From positions 1,364,001 to 1,428,000 of the forward strand of contig NZ_CP048833.1 in NCBI RefSeq assembly GCF_012971725.1: a stretch of DNA of 64,000 nt, given 5' to 3'. Below the pieces are notes generated by a model. That model was given only the letters and a program-made list of their open reading frames with translations, ran no database searches and was not told the origin of the DNA. Below are positions 36,204-45,103 of the stretch, in pieces. The number at the start of each line of letters is the position of its first letter. Within the stretch, counting starts at the first letter, position 1. Position numbers and translations under genes: made by a program. This DNA is from Pseudomonas multiresinivorans. Its GTDB lineage: Bacteria > Pseudomonadota > Gammaproteobacteria > Pseudomonadales > Pseudomonadaceae.

Positions 36204-36706
36204 GGAGCGCTCCGTGGGTCGAGGATCAGTTGCATGAAGGTCAGGTCCAGCCAGCGGCCGAACTTCTGGCCCACCTGCGGCATCTGCCCGCTGGTGACGA
36301 AGCCCAGGCGTTCGTGCAGGCGGATCGACGCCGCGTTGCCGCTCTCGATGGCCGCGACCATCACATGCAGTCCCTGGGCGCGGGCGCGCTCGATCAGCGC
36401 CTGCATCAGGATCGGGCCGAGGCCCTTGCCGCGCTGGTCGGCGCGCACGTAGACCGAATGCTCGACGGTTTCGCGAAAGCCCTCGAAGGCGCGCCACGGG
36501 CCGTAGCTGGCGTAGCCCACCACTTCACCTGCGTCCTCGGCCACCAGCACCGGGAAGCCCTGCTGCGCACGCAGTTCCAGCCATTGGCGGCGGTTTTCCA
36601 GGTCGATGGCGATCTCGTTCCAGATCGCGGTGGTATTGAGTACGGCGTCGTTGTAGATGTCGCGCAGACTGCCGAGGTCGGCTTGGCTGGCGTCGCGGAT
36701 GAGCAT
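36200..36706 (-). CDS. GNAT acetyltransferase, methionine sulfoximine/phosphinothricin type
   Basis: 168 residues from the ATG at 36706, with AGAGGAACC upstream. The GNAT acetyl-CoA loop is [34 protein letters not shown] near residue 15 and HERLGF at the end are typical of the Pat/PITA branch. The P. aeruginosa protein from the same operon position (PA4866, from memory) acetylates methionine sulfoximine and sulfone. It sits between ureA and ureB and overlaps ureB by four bases, so it is made with urease, an unusual companion. Methionine sulfoximine inhibits glutamine synthetase, the enzyme that takes up urease's ammonia; the link is inference. Confidence 0.88.
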   Translation of the reverse strand: MLIRDASQADLGSLRDIYNDAVLNTTAIWNEIAIDLENRRQWLELRAQQGFPVLVAEDAGEVVGYASYGPWRAFEGFRETVEHSVYVRADQRGKGLGPILMQALIERARAQGLHVMVAAIESGNAASIRLHERLGFVTSGQMPQVGQKFGRWLDLTFMQLILDPRSAP

Positions 36707-36790
36707 GGCGGTTCCTCTGTACGGTGGGCGAATGCAGCGCAGTGCTTCATCCGCCATTGTCGCCGCACCCTGGGTCATGGGGGCGGGCGA

Positions 36791-37093
36791 TCAGGCAATG
36801 GGTTGGTGCACGGTGACCAGTTTGGTCCCGTCGGGGAAGGTCGCTTCCACCTGGATCTCCGGGATCATTTCCGGCACACCCTCCATCACCTGTTCGCGGG
36901 TGAGCAGCGTGGTGCCGTAGTGCATCAGGTCGGCGACCGTCCGGCCATCCCGCGCGCCTTCGAGCAGCGCGGCGGAGATCAGCGCGATGGCTTCCGGGTA
37001 ATTGAGTTTCACCCCGCGGGCGAGGCGGCGCTCGGCGACCAGGCCGGCGGTGAAGATCAGCAGCTTGTCCTTCTCGCGAGGGGTCAAATCCAT
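36791..37093 (-). CDS. ureA: urease gamma subunit
   Basis: 100 residues. [32 protein letters not shown] and [20 protein letters not shown] are all standard for UreA. Structural subunit with no catalytic residues. ATG at 37093, one base after the ureD stop, so the two are coupled. Confidence 0.97.
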   Translation of the reverse strand: MDLTPREKDKLLIFTAGLVAERRLARGVKLNYPEAIALISAALLEGARDGRTVADLMHYGTTLLTREQVMEGVPEMIPEIQVEATFPDGTKLVTVHQPIA

Positions 37094-37094
37094 C

Positions 37095-37928
37095 TCAGGT
37101 GCTCCAGATTCGGGGAGGAACGGCCTTGCGGCCGAGCAGCGCGGGCCGCAGCCGGCGCCAGAGTTCGATGAGCCAGGCGCGGGCGTGCAGCGCCTCGTGG
37201 GCGAGGCAGCGGGCGACCACCAGGCCGGGCAGTTGCGTGAGATTGCCGCGTCCCTGGCAGGGGATGGCGCGGCAGGCTTCGATGAGCGTCGCGTCGATCT
37301 GCCCGCTGGCGATCAGCGTGGCCAGTACCGGATGGCCGGCCAGGCCGATGGGCGAGTCGAGCAGGCGATCGCCGCCGTTCACGCGCTGGCGTTCGTGCCA
37401 CAGGCGTTGGCCGTCGCGGCGGATGTCCAGCGCGGCGGCGAAATGGCCGTTGTCGAAGCGTTCGCCACTGGCCGGGCGGCCGAGGGCGACCATGTCCCAG
37501 TAGAACAGCCGGGCGTCGTTTTCGAGATCGATGCAGGTAGTCAGCTCCGCCTGGGCGCCGGAGTAGACGATGGTTTCCAGCGGCAGCCATTCCAGCGTGG
37601 CGCCTGCCGCCACACGGATATCCAGGTGCTGGCGTGCCGGGCACGCGGCGCGGTACCACTTGGCCGCGCCGGGGCTGGTGAGCTGTGCCCAACTGTGCGC
37701 GCCAGCGTGGATATCGAGGTTCAGCGTGTCGCCGCCAGCGATGCCGCCGGGCGGGTGTACCACGATGTGCTGGCAGACCTGCGGCCCTTCCGCGTACAGG
37801 TGCTTCTGCACCCGCAACGGGCCGAGATGCCTTCGTGTGACTGGGCGCGTGCAGTCGTCGACGCGGGCATAAGCCAGCTCGAGCTCCGCGTGCCAGGCAG
37901 GGTGGAAGAGGGTGGCCGGTGCGTTCAT
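37095..37928 (-). CDS. ureD: urease accessory protein UreD (UreH)
   Basis: 277 residues from the ATG at 37928 ([12 protein letters not shown]). [20 protein letters not shown] and [10 protein letters not shown] are the family motifs. UreD is the scaffold that binds apo-urease and recruits UreF-UreG for nickel insertion. It opens the structural operon; the predicted sigma-54 start at about 37951 gives a 23-nt leader, the same length as for ureE. Confidence 0.95.
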   Translation of the reverse strand: MNAPATLFHPAWHAELELAYARVDDCTRPVTRRHLGPLRVQKHLYAEGPQVCQHIVVHPPGGIAGGDTLNLDIHAGAHSWAQLTSPGAAKWYRAACPARQHLDIRVAAGATLEWLPLETIVYSGAQAELTTCIDLENDARLFYWDMVALGRPASGERFDNGHFAAALDIRRDGQRLWHERQRVNGGDRLLDSPIGLAGHPVLATLIASGQIDATLIEACRAIPCQGRGNLTQLPGLVVARCLAHEALHARAWLIELWRRLRPALLGRKAVPPRIWST

Positions 37929-37961
37929 GGGCAGCTTCGAAACGAAGGATGCACACGACAG

Positions 37962-37977
37962 AGCAAGCACCGTGCCG
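37962..37977 (-). promoter_or_regulatory. sigma-54-like promoter of the ureD-A-B-C operon
   Basis: On the minus strand CGGCACG-GTGC-TTGCT matches TGGCACG-N4-TTGCW with one difference at the first base; -24 GG and -12 GC are kept. Confidence 0.65.
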
Positions 37978-38110
37978 GGATGCGCCAGGATAGTGCGTGG
38001 CCACTGCCTGGCTTTGTGCAGCTCAGGTATGGCGCGGAATTGGCGTTGACGGAGGCGATTGTCCGGTCGGTCAGGTATGGGCGCGGTTGCGGTGCGTTAT
38101 CGCTAGGCGT

Positions 38111-38125
38111 GCGCGCAAATGGTGC
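38111..38125. promoter_or_regulatory. NtrC-like half-perfect box upstream of ureD
   Basis: GCGC-GCAAATG-GTGC, one mismatch from GCAC-N7-GTGC, with GGTGCG half-sites nearby (38090). Centre about 167 bp upstream of the predicted start. Weaker than the ureE site and touching a REP element. Confidence 0.4.
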
Positions 38126-38199
38126 GTAGGAGCGGATTCATCCGCGATTGATTCACCCCCGCGCGGAGCCGAGCCGATCGCGGATGAATCCGCTCCTAC
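38126..38199. repeat. REP inverted pair (TAGGAGCGGATTCATCCGCG type)
   Basis: GTAGGAGCGGATTCATCCGC and its reverse complement ending 38199, ahead of ureD and after the small acetyltransferase gene. Confidence 0.88.
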
Positions 38200-38211
38200 A
38201 AGAGCCTTGGC

Positions 38212-38664
38212 TCAGCCCAGCTGCTTGCGCATGTACACCCGGCGGAAACCGTTCTCGACCTTGCGCGCGTATTCCTGGTAGCCATTCTTCGCGTACAACT
38301 CGATGTTCTCGGTCATCCGCTCGTTGGTATAGAGGTACAACGACGCGTAACCCAATTGCGCGGCGGTTTCCTCGGCATGGATCAGCAGGGTGCGGCCGAT
38401 GCCCTGGCCGGCGCACTCGGGCAGCACGGCAATGTTGTCGAGCAGGAAGCCTTCGTCGGTCTCGCGCATCACCAGCAGGCCGACGGGGACGTCGTCCTGT
38501 TCGGCGATGAGCACGCGGTCCTCGGCGATGATCGCGTGGTAGTCATCCAGCATCGGCCCCGGCTTGCGGCCGAGGGTGGGAATCCACTGTGCATAGGCGG
38601 CTGCCACGCAGACTGCGGCGAATCCGGCGTCGTCATTGACGGCGGGACGCAGGACGAGGGGCAT
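38212..38664 (-). CDS. GNAT family N-acetyltransferase
   Basis: 150 residues from ATG 38664 (MPLVLRPAVNDDAG). The acetyl-CoA loop is ECAGQGIGRTLLIHAEETA, preceded by LLDNIAVLP; YLYTNERMTENIELYAKNGYQE is typical of small-molecule GNATs. No substrate is indicated. Located between the urease and urea-transport operons on the same strand but separated from both by REP elements. Confidence 0.85.
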   Translation of the reverse strand: MPLVLRPAVNDDAGFAAVCVAAAYAQWIPTLGRKPGPMLDDYHAIIAEDRVLIAEQDDVPVGLLVMRETDEGFLLDNIAVLPECAGQGIGRTLLIHAEETAAQLGYASLYLYTNERMTENIELYAKNGYQEYARKVENGFRRVYMRKQLG

Positions 38665-38812
38665 GTCGAACTCCAGAAAAAACGAATACGGGGCCTGGCA
38701 GCTTGCCACTGGCCGCCGTCATGCGCCAGTGACAGGTCGTCTCGGCGTCGGGCGTGGTTCGCGAGGCCGAATTCGTTCCCTACGGATAACGGCATTCCCC
38801 ACATCCCTGTGG

Positions 38813-38878
38813 GTCACAAGCTCGCTCCTACAAAGAGCATGCAGGCCCGACCTGTAGGAGCGAGCTTGCTCGCGAACC
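38813..38878. repeat. REP inverted pair (type 1)
   Basis: ACAAGCTCGCTCCTACAAAG then TGTAGGAGCGAGCTTGCTCG, with ~15 bases between, ahead of urtE's stop. Confidence 0.85.
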
Positions 38879-38897
38879 GGCGCAGAATGCCGTCGCC

Positions 38898-39596
38898 TCA
38901 GATGGTCACCAGCCCTCGCACACCCTCGGCTTCCATGTCCACACCGCGCCCCTGCTGGACGATTTCCCCGCGCGACATCACCAGGTACTGGTCGGCCAGC
39001 TCCGCGGCGAAGTCGTAGAACTGCTCCACCAGCAGGATGGCCATGTCGCCGCGCTGGGCGAGCTTGCGGATCACCGCGCCGATCTCCTTGATCACCGAGG
39101 GCTGGATGCCTTCGGTGGGTTCGTCGAGGATCAGCAGGCGCGGCTTGCTGGCCAGCGCGCGGCCGATGGCCAGCTGTTGCTGCTGGCCGCCGGAGAGGTC
39201 GCCGCCGCGGCGCTGCTTCATTTCCTTGAGCACCGGGAACAGCTCGTAGATGTGCTCGGGCACCGCCTTGGCCTGGCTGGCGCCGAAGCGCGACAAGCCC
39301 ATCAGCAGGTTTTCCTCCACCGTCAGCCGGGGGAAGATTTCCCGCCCCTGCGGCACGTAGGCGATGCCGGCGTGTACGCGCTGGTGCGGCTTGAACCCGG
39401 TGATCGGCTTGCCTTCCCAACTGACCTTGCCTTCCTTGGCCGGCACCAGGCCCATCAGGCAGCGCAGCAGGGTCGTCTTGCCGACGCCGTTGCGCCCGAG
39501 CAGGCAGGTGACCTCGCCGATCTTCGCATCGAACGACAGGCCACGGAGGATGTGGCTGCCGCCGTAGTACTGGTGGAGCTTGTCGACTTGCAGCAT
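38898..39596 (-). CDS. urtE: urea ABC transporter ATP-binding protein UrtE
   Basis: 232 residues from ATG 39596 (MLQVDKLHQYYGG). Walker A LLGRNGVGKTT, signature DLSGGQQQQLAIGRAL, Walker B LLILDEPTEGIQPS and the Q/H loops are intact. LivF-like; paired with UrtD to energise urea import. Last gene of urtA-B-C-D-E. A REP-type inverted pair lies between urtD and urtE. Confidence 0.95.
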   Translation of the reverse strand: MLQVDKLHQYYGGSHILRGLSFDAKIGEVTCLLGRNGVGKTTLLRCLMGLVPAKEGKVSWEGKPITGFKPHQRVHAGIAYVPQGREIFPRLTVEENLLMGLSRFGASQAKAVPEHIYELFPVLKEMKQRRGGDLSGGQQQQLAIGRALASKPRLLILDEPTEGIQPSVIKEIGAVIRKLAQRGDMAILLVEQFYDFAAELADQYLVMSRGEIVQQGRGVDMEAEGVRGLVTI

Positions 39597-39645
39597 GTGC
39601 TTGTTCCTTGATGTGTCGTGTACGGCTGCCGTGCATCGAGAGCTG

Positions 39646-39731
39646 TTGGGTATCGCTGCGCTCCACGCCAACCTACGCCGTACTTCCCGGCGAAATGCAT
39701 CCGTAGGATGGGTGGAGCGCAGCGATACCCA
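39646..39731. repeat. inverted repeat pair (TTGGGTATCGCTGCGCTCCAC type)
   Basis: TTGGGTATCGCTGCGCTCCA at 39646 pairs with TGGAGCGCAGCGATACCCA ending at 39731. A single arm of the same element is at 50400-50431. Lies in the urtD-urtE gap. Confidence 0.85.
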
Positions 39732-39748
39732 TGCTGTGCCGTGAGCCG

Positions 39749-40603
39749 TCAGCGCCCCAGATAAACCTCGATTACCTGTTCATTGGCCTGCACTTCTTCC
39801 AGCGAACCCTCGGCCAGCACATGCCCCTGGTGCAGCACGCTGACGTGGTCGGCGATGCTGCCGACGAAGCCCATGTCGTGCTCCACCACCATCAGCGAAT
39901 GCTTGCCGGCGAGGGACTTGAGCAGCTCGGCGGTGAATTCGGTCTCGGCATCGGTCATGCCCGCCACCGGCTCGTCCAGCAGCAGGAGTTGCGGCTCCTG
40001 CACCAGCAGCATGCCGATCTCCAGGAACTGCTTCTGCCCGTGGGAGAGCAGCCCGGCTGGACGGTTGCGCGACTCGCGCAGGCGGATGGTGGTGAGGACT
40101 TCCTCAATGCGGTCCTTCTGCTCGCCGGACAGCTTCGCCTTCAGGCTGGCCCACACCGATTTGTCAGTCTTCTGCGCGAGCTCCAGGTTCTCGAACACCG
40201 AAAGCGCCTCGAACACCGTGGGTTTCTGGAACTTGCGGCCGATGCCGGCCTGGGCGATTTCCACCTCGCTCATGCGGGTCAGGTCGAGGGTTTCGCCGAA
40301 GTAGGCCTTGCCGTTGTCCGGGCGGGTCTTGCCGGTGATCACGTCCATCAGCGTGGTCTTGCCCGCGCCGTTGGGGCCGATGATGCAGCGCAACTCGCCG
40401 ACGCCGATGTACAGCGTCAGGTCGCGCAGGGCACGGAAGCCGTCGAAGCTGACGTTGATGTCTTCCAGGGTGAGGATGGTGCCGTGGCGCACGTCCAGCT
40501 GGCCGCTGGCGCTCGAACCGAGGCCGATGGCATCGCGGCTGGCGCCGGGGTCACGGTTGGGATCGTAGGCTGGTTCCAGCATCAGGTGGGGGACCGCTCT
40601 CAT
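39749..40603 (-). CDS. urtD: urea ABC transporter ATP-binding protein UrtD
   Basis: 284 residues from the ATG at 40603. A ~40-residue N-terminal extension precedes the ABC core (LTLEDINVSFDGF). Walker A GPNGAGKTTLMDV, signature LSHGQKQFLEIG, Walker B LLLLDEPVAGMTD. LivG-like; partner of UrtE. Start overlaps the urtC stop by four bases (ATGA). Confidence 0.95.
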   Translation of the reverse strand: MRAVPHLMLEPAYDPNRDPGASRDAIGLGSSASGQLDVRHGTILTLEDINVSFDGFRALRDLTLYIGVGELRCIIGPNGAGKTTLMDVITGKTRPDNGKAYFGETLDLTRMSEVEIAQAGIGRKFQKPTVFEALSVFENLELAQKTDKSVWASLKAKLSGEQKDRIEEVLTTIRLRESRNRPAGLLSHGQKQFLEIGMLLVQEPQLLLLDEPVAGMTDAETEFTAELLKSLAGKHSLMVVEHDMGFVGSIADHVSVLHQGHVLAEGSLEEVQANEQVIEVYLGR

Positions 40604-41679
40604 TGCTCTTTCTCCCGCTTGATCAGGCCGAGGATGCCGCGCGGCAGGTACAGGGTGACGAGGATGAACAGCGCGCCGAGGAAGAACAGCCAGTACTCGG
40701 GGAAGGCCACGGTGAACCAGCTCTTCGCGCCGTTCACCACGCCGGCGCCGAGCAGCGGGCCGATCAGCGTGCCGCGGCCGCCGAGGGCGACCCATACGGC
40801 GGCCTCGATGGAGTTGGTCGGCGACATCTCGCTGGGGTTGATGATGCCCACCAGCGGTACGAACAACGCGCCGGCCAGGCCGCAAATCACGGCACTCAGG
40901 GTCCAGACGAACAGCTTGTAGCCGCGTGGGTCGTAGCCGCAGAACATCAGGCGGTTCTCCGCGTCGCGCAGGGCGGTGAGCACCCGGCCGAACTTGCTGC
41001 GTGCCAGGGCGAAACCGACCGCGAGGCTGGCCGCCAGCAGCACGACGATGGCGATGAACAGCGCCACCCGCGTGCCCGGCGCGGTGATCGGAAAGCCGAG
41101 GATGCTGCGGAAGTTGGTGAAGCCGTTGTTGCCGCCGAAGCCGGTCTCGTTGCGGAAGAACAGCAACATGCCGGCGAAGGTCAGCGCCTGGGTCATGATC
41201 GAGAAGTACACGCCCTTGATCCGCGAACGGAAGGCGAAGAAGCCGAACACCAGGGCCAGCAGTCCTGGCGCCAGCACCACCAGGCACAGGGCCCAGAGGA
41301 AGTGCTGGGTGCCGGCCCAGTACCAGGGCAGTTCCGTCCAGGAGAGGAAGGTCATGAAAGCGGGCAACTGGTCGCCGGCCGCCTCGCGCATCAGGTACAT
41401 GCCCATGGCGTAGCCGCCCAGCGCGAAGAACAACCCGTGCCCGAGGGACAGCAGGCCGGCGTAGCCCCAGACCAGGTCCAGCGCCAGCGCGACGATGGCG
41501 TAGCAGAGGATCTTGCCGGTGAGCGTCAGCCCGTAGGCGGACAGGTGTAGCGCGTTGCTTTCCGGCAGCAGGTGCAGCAGCGGCAGGATCAGCAGCGCGA
41601 CGAGCGCGGCGCCGACGATGCCGGCGGTGAGTTTCGGGCCGGCCTTCTGCGCGGCCGTCACGGTGAGTGGCTGGTTCAT
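40600..41679 (-). CDS. urtC: urea ABC transporter permease UrtC
   Basis: 359 residues, LivM-like, with about ten membrane spans. DLVWGYAGLLSLGHGLFFAL, SRIKGVYFSIMTQALTF and the EAA-like FGRVLTALRDAENRLMFCG loop are diagnostic. Forms the membrane channel with UrtB. Four-base overlap with urtD. A REP pair separates it from urtB. Confidence 0.95.
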   Translation of the reverse strand: MNQPLTVTAAQKAGPKLTAGIVGAALVALLILPLLHLLPESNALHLSAYGLTLTGKILCYAIVALALDLVWGYAGLLSLGHGLFFALGGYAMGMYLMREAAGDQLPAFMTFLSWTELPWYWAGTQHFLWALCLVVLAPGLLALVFGFFAFRSRIKGVYFSIMTQALTFAGMLLFFRNETGFGGNNGFTNFRSILGFPITAPGTRVALFIAIVVLLAASLAVGFALARSKFGRVLTALRDAENRLMFCGYDPRGYKLFVWTLSAVICGLAGALFVPLVGIINPSEMSPTNSIEAAVWVALGGRGTLIGPLLGAGVVNGAKSWFTVAFPEYWLFFLGALFILVTLYLPRGILGLIKREKEQ

Positions 41680-41712
41680 GGGTGCATCCCTCCACGGTGG
41701 GCGGGCGTACCT

Positions 41713-41796
41713 TGTAGGAGCGAGCTTGCTCGCGAACGCTTTCGCTGCGGGGGCTGTTCGCGAGCAAGGGCTAAGGCGCCCCCCTCGGTCCTACGA
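41713..41796. repeat. REP pair with a variant right arm
   Basis: Left arm TGTAGGAGCGAGCTTGCTCG is standard. The right arm starts normally (GTTCGCGAGCAAG) but then reads GGCTAAGGCGCCCCCCTCG before GTCCTAC, so an extra ~19 bases replace the usual loop. Confidence 0.75.
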
Positions 41797-41827
41797 AGAA
41801 CATTCAGTTCGAACATGGATGTTTTCA

Positions 41828-43414
41828 TCAATCGATGACCCTCCCTTTCAGAGCGAAGAGCCCCTGCGGACGTTTCTGGATGAACAGGATGATCAGCGCG
41901 AGGATCAGGATCTTGCCCAGCACCGCGCCGATCTGCGGTTCGAGGATCTTGTTCGCCACGCCCAGGCCGAAGGCGGCGAACACGCTGCCGGCGAGCTGGC
42001 CAACACCGCCGAGCACCACCACCAGGAAGGAGTCGATGATGTAGCTCTGGCCCAGGTCCGGGCCGACGTTGCCGACCTGCGACAGCGCCACACCGCCCAG
42101 CCCGGCGATGCCCGAACCGAGGCCGAAGGCGAGCATGTCCACGCGGCCGGTGGGCACGCCGCAGCAGGCGGCCATGTTGCGGTTCTGGGTGACGGCGCGC
42201 ACGTTCAGACCAAGCCGTGTGCGGTTGAGCAGCAGCCAGGTGAGCGCGAGCACGAACAGCGCGAAGCCGATGATGACGATGCGGTTCCACGGCAGCACGA
42301 GGTTGGGCAGCACCTGGATGCCACCGGACAACCACGCCGGGTTGGCGACCTCGACGTTCTGCGCGCCGAACAGCACGCGTACCAGCTGGATCAGCACCAA
42401 GCTGATGCCCCAGGTGGCAAGCAGGGTCTCCAGCGGGCGGCCGTAGAGATGGCGGATCACCGTGCGCTCCAGTGCCATGCCGATGCACGCGGTGACCACG
42501 AAGGCCACCGGCAAGGCCAGCAGCGGGTACAGCTCCAGCACGCCGGGCGCGTAACGCTGGCAGAGCAACTGCACCACGTAGGTGGAGTAGGCGCCGAGCA
42601 TCAGCATCTCGCCGTGGGCCATGTTGATCACGCCGAGCAGCCCGTAGGTGATCGCCAGGCCCAGGGCCGCGAGCAGCAGGATCGAGCCCAGCGACAGACC
42701 GCTGAAGGCCTGGCCGAACAGGTCACCCATCAGCAGCCGGCGCTTCACCTGGCCGAGGCTGGTGGCGGCGGCGGTGCGAACGGACTCGTCAGGCTCGACG
42801 GCCGGGTCGAGGAGATTCTCCAGGCGGGTGCGTGCCTGCGGATCGCCGGATTCGCCGAGCAGGCGTACGGCGGAGAGGCGCAATGCGGGAGCCGGGTCGG
42901 CCAGCTGCAGGTTGGCCAGGGCCAGTTGCAGCGCGGCCTTGACGCCGTCATCGGACTCTTCGTTGAGGCGGTATTCGAGGAGTGTGCGTTGCGCGGGGCG
43001 GGCGCTTTTCTGCAGTTGCCGCGCGGCTTCCAGGCGCACCTCGGCGTTGTCGGCGACCAACTGGTGGCTGGCCATGGCGGTGTTCACCAGGCCGCGCAGG
43101 CGGTTGTTCAGGCGCAGCTTGTCGGGCTCACCGACCGGTCCCGCGCCACCCTCGGCGGCGTGGTACTGCTGGTCGTCGCCCAGGAGGAAGGCGCGGTTCT
43201 GCGCGTCGAGGGCCAGGCGGCCGGACTGGATGGCCTCCAGCAGGGGCAGGCGATCGGCGTCGGGTGCGGCGGCCCATTGTTCGAGCAGTTTCGCGCGGGC
43301 GTCGTTGTCGGCGCTGGCGAAGTCCTGTGCGGGGCCGGCGAAGGCCAGCTGTGGCAGCAGCGCGGCCAGTGCAATGGCGATGTGACGGAAAAGGTGAAGC
43401 AAGGCAGTGGGCAT
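41828..43414 (-). CDS. urtB: urea ABC transporter permease UrtB
   Basis: 528 residues. A signal-like segment (residues 1-26, ending LAFA) and a ~190-residue helical, HEAT-like extracytoplasmic domain precede the LivH-like permease (GLGLAITYGLLGVINMAHGE-type motif: ALGLAITYGLLGVINMAHGE). GVPTGRVDMLAFGLGSGIAG is the cytoplasmic loop. This N-terminal extension is normal for UrtB. Channel partner of UrtC. Confidence 0.95.
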   Translation of the reverse strand: MPTALLHLFRHIAIALAALLPQLAFAGPAQDFASADNDARAKLLEQWAAAPDADRLPLLEAIQSGRLALDAQNRAFLLGDDQQYHAAEGGAGPVGEPDKLRLNNRLRGLVNTAMASHQLVADNAEVRLEAARQLQKSARPAQRTLLEYRLNEESDDGVKAALQLALANLQLADPAPALRLSAVRLLGESGDPQARTRLENLLDPAVEPDESVRTAAATSLGQVKRRLLMGDLFGQAFSGLSLGSILLLAALGLAITYGLLGVINMAHGEMLMLGAYSTYVVQLLCQRYAPGVLELYPLLALPVAFVVTACIGMALERTVIRHLYGRPLETLLATWGISLVLIQLVRVLFGAQNVEVANPAWLSGGIQVLPNLVLPWNRIVIIGFALFVLALTWLLLNRTRLGLNVRAVTQNRNMAACCGVPTGRVDMLAFGLGSGIAGLGGVALSQVGNVGPDLGQSYIIDSFLVVVLGGVGQLAGSVFAAFGLGVANKILEPQIGAVLGKILILALIILFIQKRPQGLFALKGRVID

Positions 43415-43449
43415 TGGCGTATTCCCTGGGCAGCCGTGTGGGCGTTTTG

Positions 43450-43578
43450 CCCTCTCCCTGTCCCTCTCCCTGAAGGGAGAGGGGACGTTCCGCCGGCCTC
43501 GGGAGTGGCCGGCCGCGCCGTGCTATCGGCTACGCGCCGAACGGCTCCCTCTCCCTTCAGGGAGAGGGTTGGGGAGAG
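43450..43578. repeat. ~120-bp dispersed element, copy 5
   Basis: CCTCTCCCTGTCCCTCTCCC to TCAGGGAGAGGGTTGGGGAG, in the urtA-urtB gap. The spacer differs more from the other copies. Confidence 0.85.
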
Positions 43579-43597
43579 TGACTTTGCGGACTGGCAC

Positions 43598-44866
43598 TCA
43601 GTTACTACGCACCGCGTAATCCGGCTTCTTGTCGTTGCCCGGAATGAACGGGCTCCACGGCTGGGCGCGGATCGGCTCGGGGGTCTTCCAGACCACGTTG
43701 AACTGACCGTTGTCCTCGATCTCGCCGATCATCACCGGCTTGTGCAGATGGTGGTTGGTCTTGTCCATGGTCAGGGTGAAGCCCGACGGCGCCTTGAAGG
43801 TCTGCCCACCCATGGCCTCGCGCACCTTGTCGACGTCGGTGCTGCCGGCCTTCTGCACGGCCTGCGCCCACATGTGGATGCCGACGTAGGTGGCCTCCAT
43901 CGGGTCGTTGGTTACGGCAGTGCTGTAGTTGGGCAGGTTCTTGGCCTTGGCGTAGGCCTTCCAGTCGGCGACGAACTTGGTGTTCTCCGGGTTCTTCACC
44001 GACTCGAAGTAGTTCCACGCGGCGAGGTTGCCCACCAGCGGTTTGGTGTCGATGCCGCGCAGTTCTTCCTCGCCCACGGAGAAGGCCACCACCGGCACTT
44101 CGGTGGCTTCCAGGCCCTGGTTGGCCAGCTCCTTGTAGAAGGGCACGTTGGAGTCGCCGTTGACGGTGGAGATCACCGCGGTCTTGCCGCCGGCGGAGAA
44201 CTTCTTGATGTCGGCGACGATGGTCTGGTAGTCGCTGTGGCCGAACGGCGTGTAGACCTCCTGGATGTCCTTGTCGGCCACGCCCTTGCTGTGCAGGAAG
44301 GCGCGCAGGATCTTGTTGGTGGTGCGCGGGTAGACGTAGTCGGTGCCCAGCAGGAAGAAGCGCTTGGCGGCGCCGCCGTCCTCGCTCATCAGGTATTCCA
44401 CCGCCGGAATGGCCTGCTGGTTCGGTGCCGCGCCGGTGTAGAAGACGTTGGGCGACATTTCCTCGCCCTCGTACTGCACCGGGTAGAACAGCAGGCCGTT
44501 GAGTTCCTCGAACACCGGCAGCACGGACTTGCGCGACACGCTGGTCCAGCAGCCAAACACCACAGCGACCTTGTCCTGGGTCAGCAGCTGGCGCGCCTTC
44601 TCGGCGAACAGCGGCCAGTTGGAGGCCGGGTCGACCACCACCGCTTCGAGCTTCTTGCCGTTCACTCCGCCCTTGGCGTTGATCTCGTCGATGGTCATCA
44701 GCGCCATGTCCTTGAGCGAGGTCTCGGAGATCGCCATGGTGCCGGACAGCGAGTGCAGGATGCCGACCTTGATGGTCTCGGCAGCCTGGGTGCTGAACGG
44801 GAACAGACCGGTGAGCAGCAGGGCACTCACGGCCAGCGTACTTTGCAACAGCGGACGACGTTTCAT
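43598..44866 (-). CDS. urtA: urea ABC transporter, periplasmic urea-binding protein
   Basis: 422 residues from ATG 44866. Signal peptide 1-28 (ending FSTQA before AETIKVG). TIKVGILHSLSGTMAISE, FGCWTSVSRKSVLPVFEE and PVQYEGEEMSPNVFYTGAAP are the UrtA signature. Captures urea in the periplasm at low concentration. First gene of the operon, separated from urtB by a repeat; an upstream -24/-12 promoter and NtrC-like sites point to nitrogen control. Confidence 0.96.
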   Translation of the reverse strand: MKRRPLLQSTLAVSALLLTGLFPFSTQAAETIKVGILHSLSGTMAISETSLKDMALMTIDEINAKGGVNGKKLEAVVVDPASNWPLFAEKARQLLTQDKVAVVFGCWTSVSRKSVLPVFEELNGLLFYPVQYEGEEMSPNVFYTGAAPNQQAIPAVEYLMSEDGGAAKRFFLLGTDYVYPRTTNKILRAFLHSKGVADKDIQEVYTPFGHSDYQTIVADIKKFSAGGKTAVISTVNGDSNVPFYKELANQGLEATEVPVVAFSVGEEELRGIDTKPLVGNLAAWNYFESVKNPENTKFVADWKAYAKAKNLPNYSTAVTNDPMEATYVGIHMWAQAVQKAGSTDVDKVREAMGGQTFKAPSGFTLTMDKTNHHLHKPVMIGEIEDNGQFNVVWKTPEPIRAQPWSPFIPGNDKKPDYAVRSN

Positions 44867-44962
44867 CGCGGCAGCCTCCTTGGCTATCCAGGGGCGGGGA
44901 GTTGCCGGTGCGGCAGCTTCCCCGGAAATGGGGCGATCCTTGAGCGGGATCGAAGCTGCCAT

Positions 44963-44978
44963 CGCAGCATCCGTGCCA
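44963..44978 (-). promoter_or_regulatory. sigma-54-like promoter of urtABCDE
   Basis: On the minus strand TGGCACG-GATG-CTGCG: -24 TGGCACG perfect, -12 CTGCG keeps the essential GC. Predicted start near 44952, giving an 86-nt leader before urtA. Confidence 0.68.
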
Positions 44979-45046
44979 AACAGGCAAAAGCCTTGGCGCA
45001 GATGGGGTGCGCGCGATTTTCTGTCGTATTGGTGAGGTTTTTCAGT

Positions 45047-45061
45047 GCGCAGCTTTGGTGC
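45047..45061. promoter_or_regulatory. NtrC-like box upstream of urtA
   Basis: GCGC-AGCTTTG-GTGC, one mismatch from GCAC-N7-GTGC, centred about 102 bp upstream of the predicted start. Further TGGTGCGC half-sites follow at 45056 and 45074. Confidence 0.5.
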
Positions 45062-45103
45062 GCCAAACGCCAAATGGTGCGCGGCGCTCCCCAAAGGGGC
45101 GCG

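Noticed and set aside
41828..43414. UrtB N-terminal extension as a gene fusion
   Set aside because: A ~200-residue extracytoplasmic extension is normal for UrtB, so this is not new.
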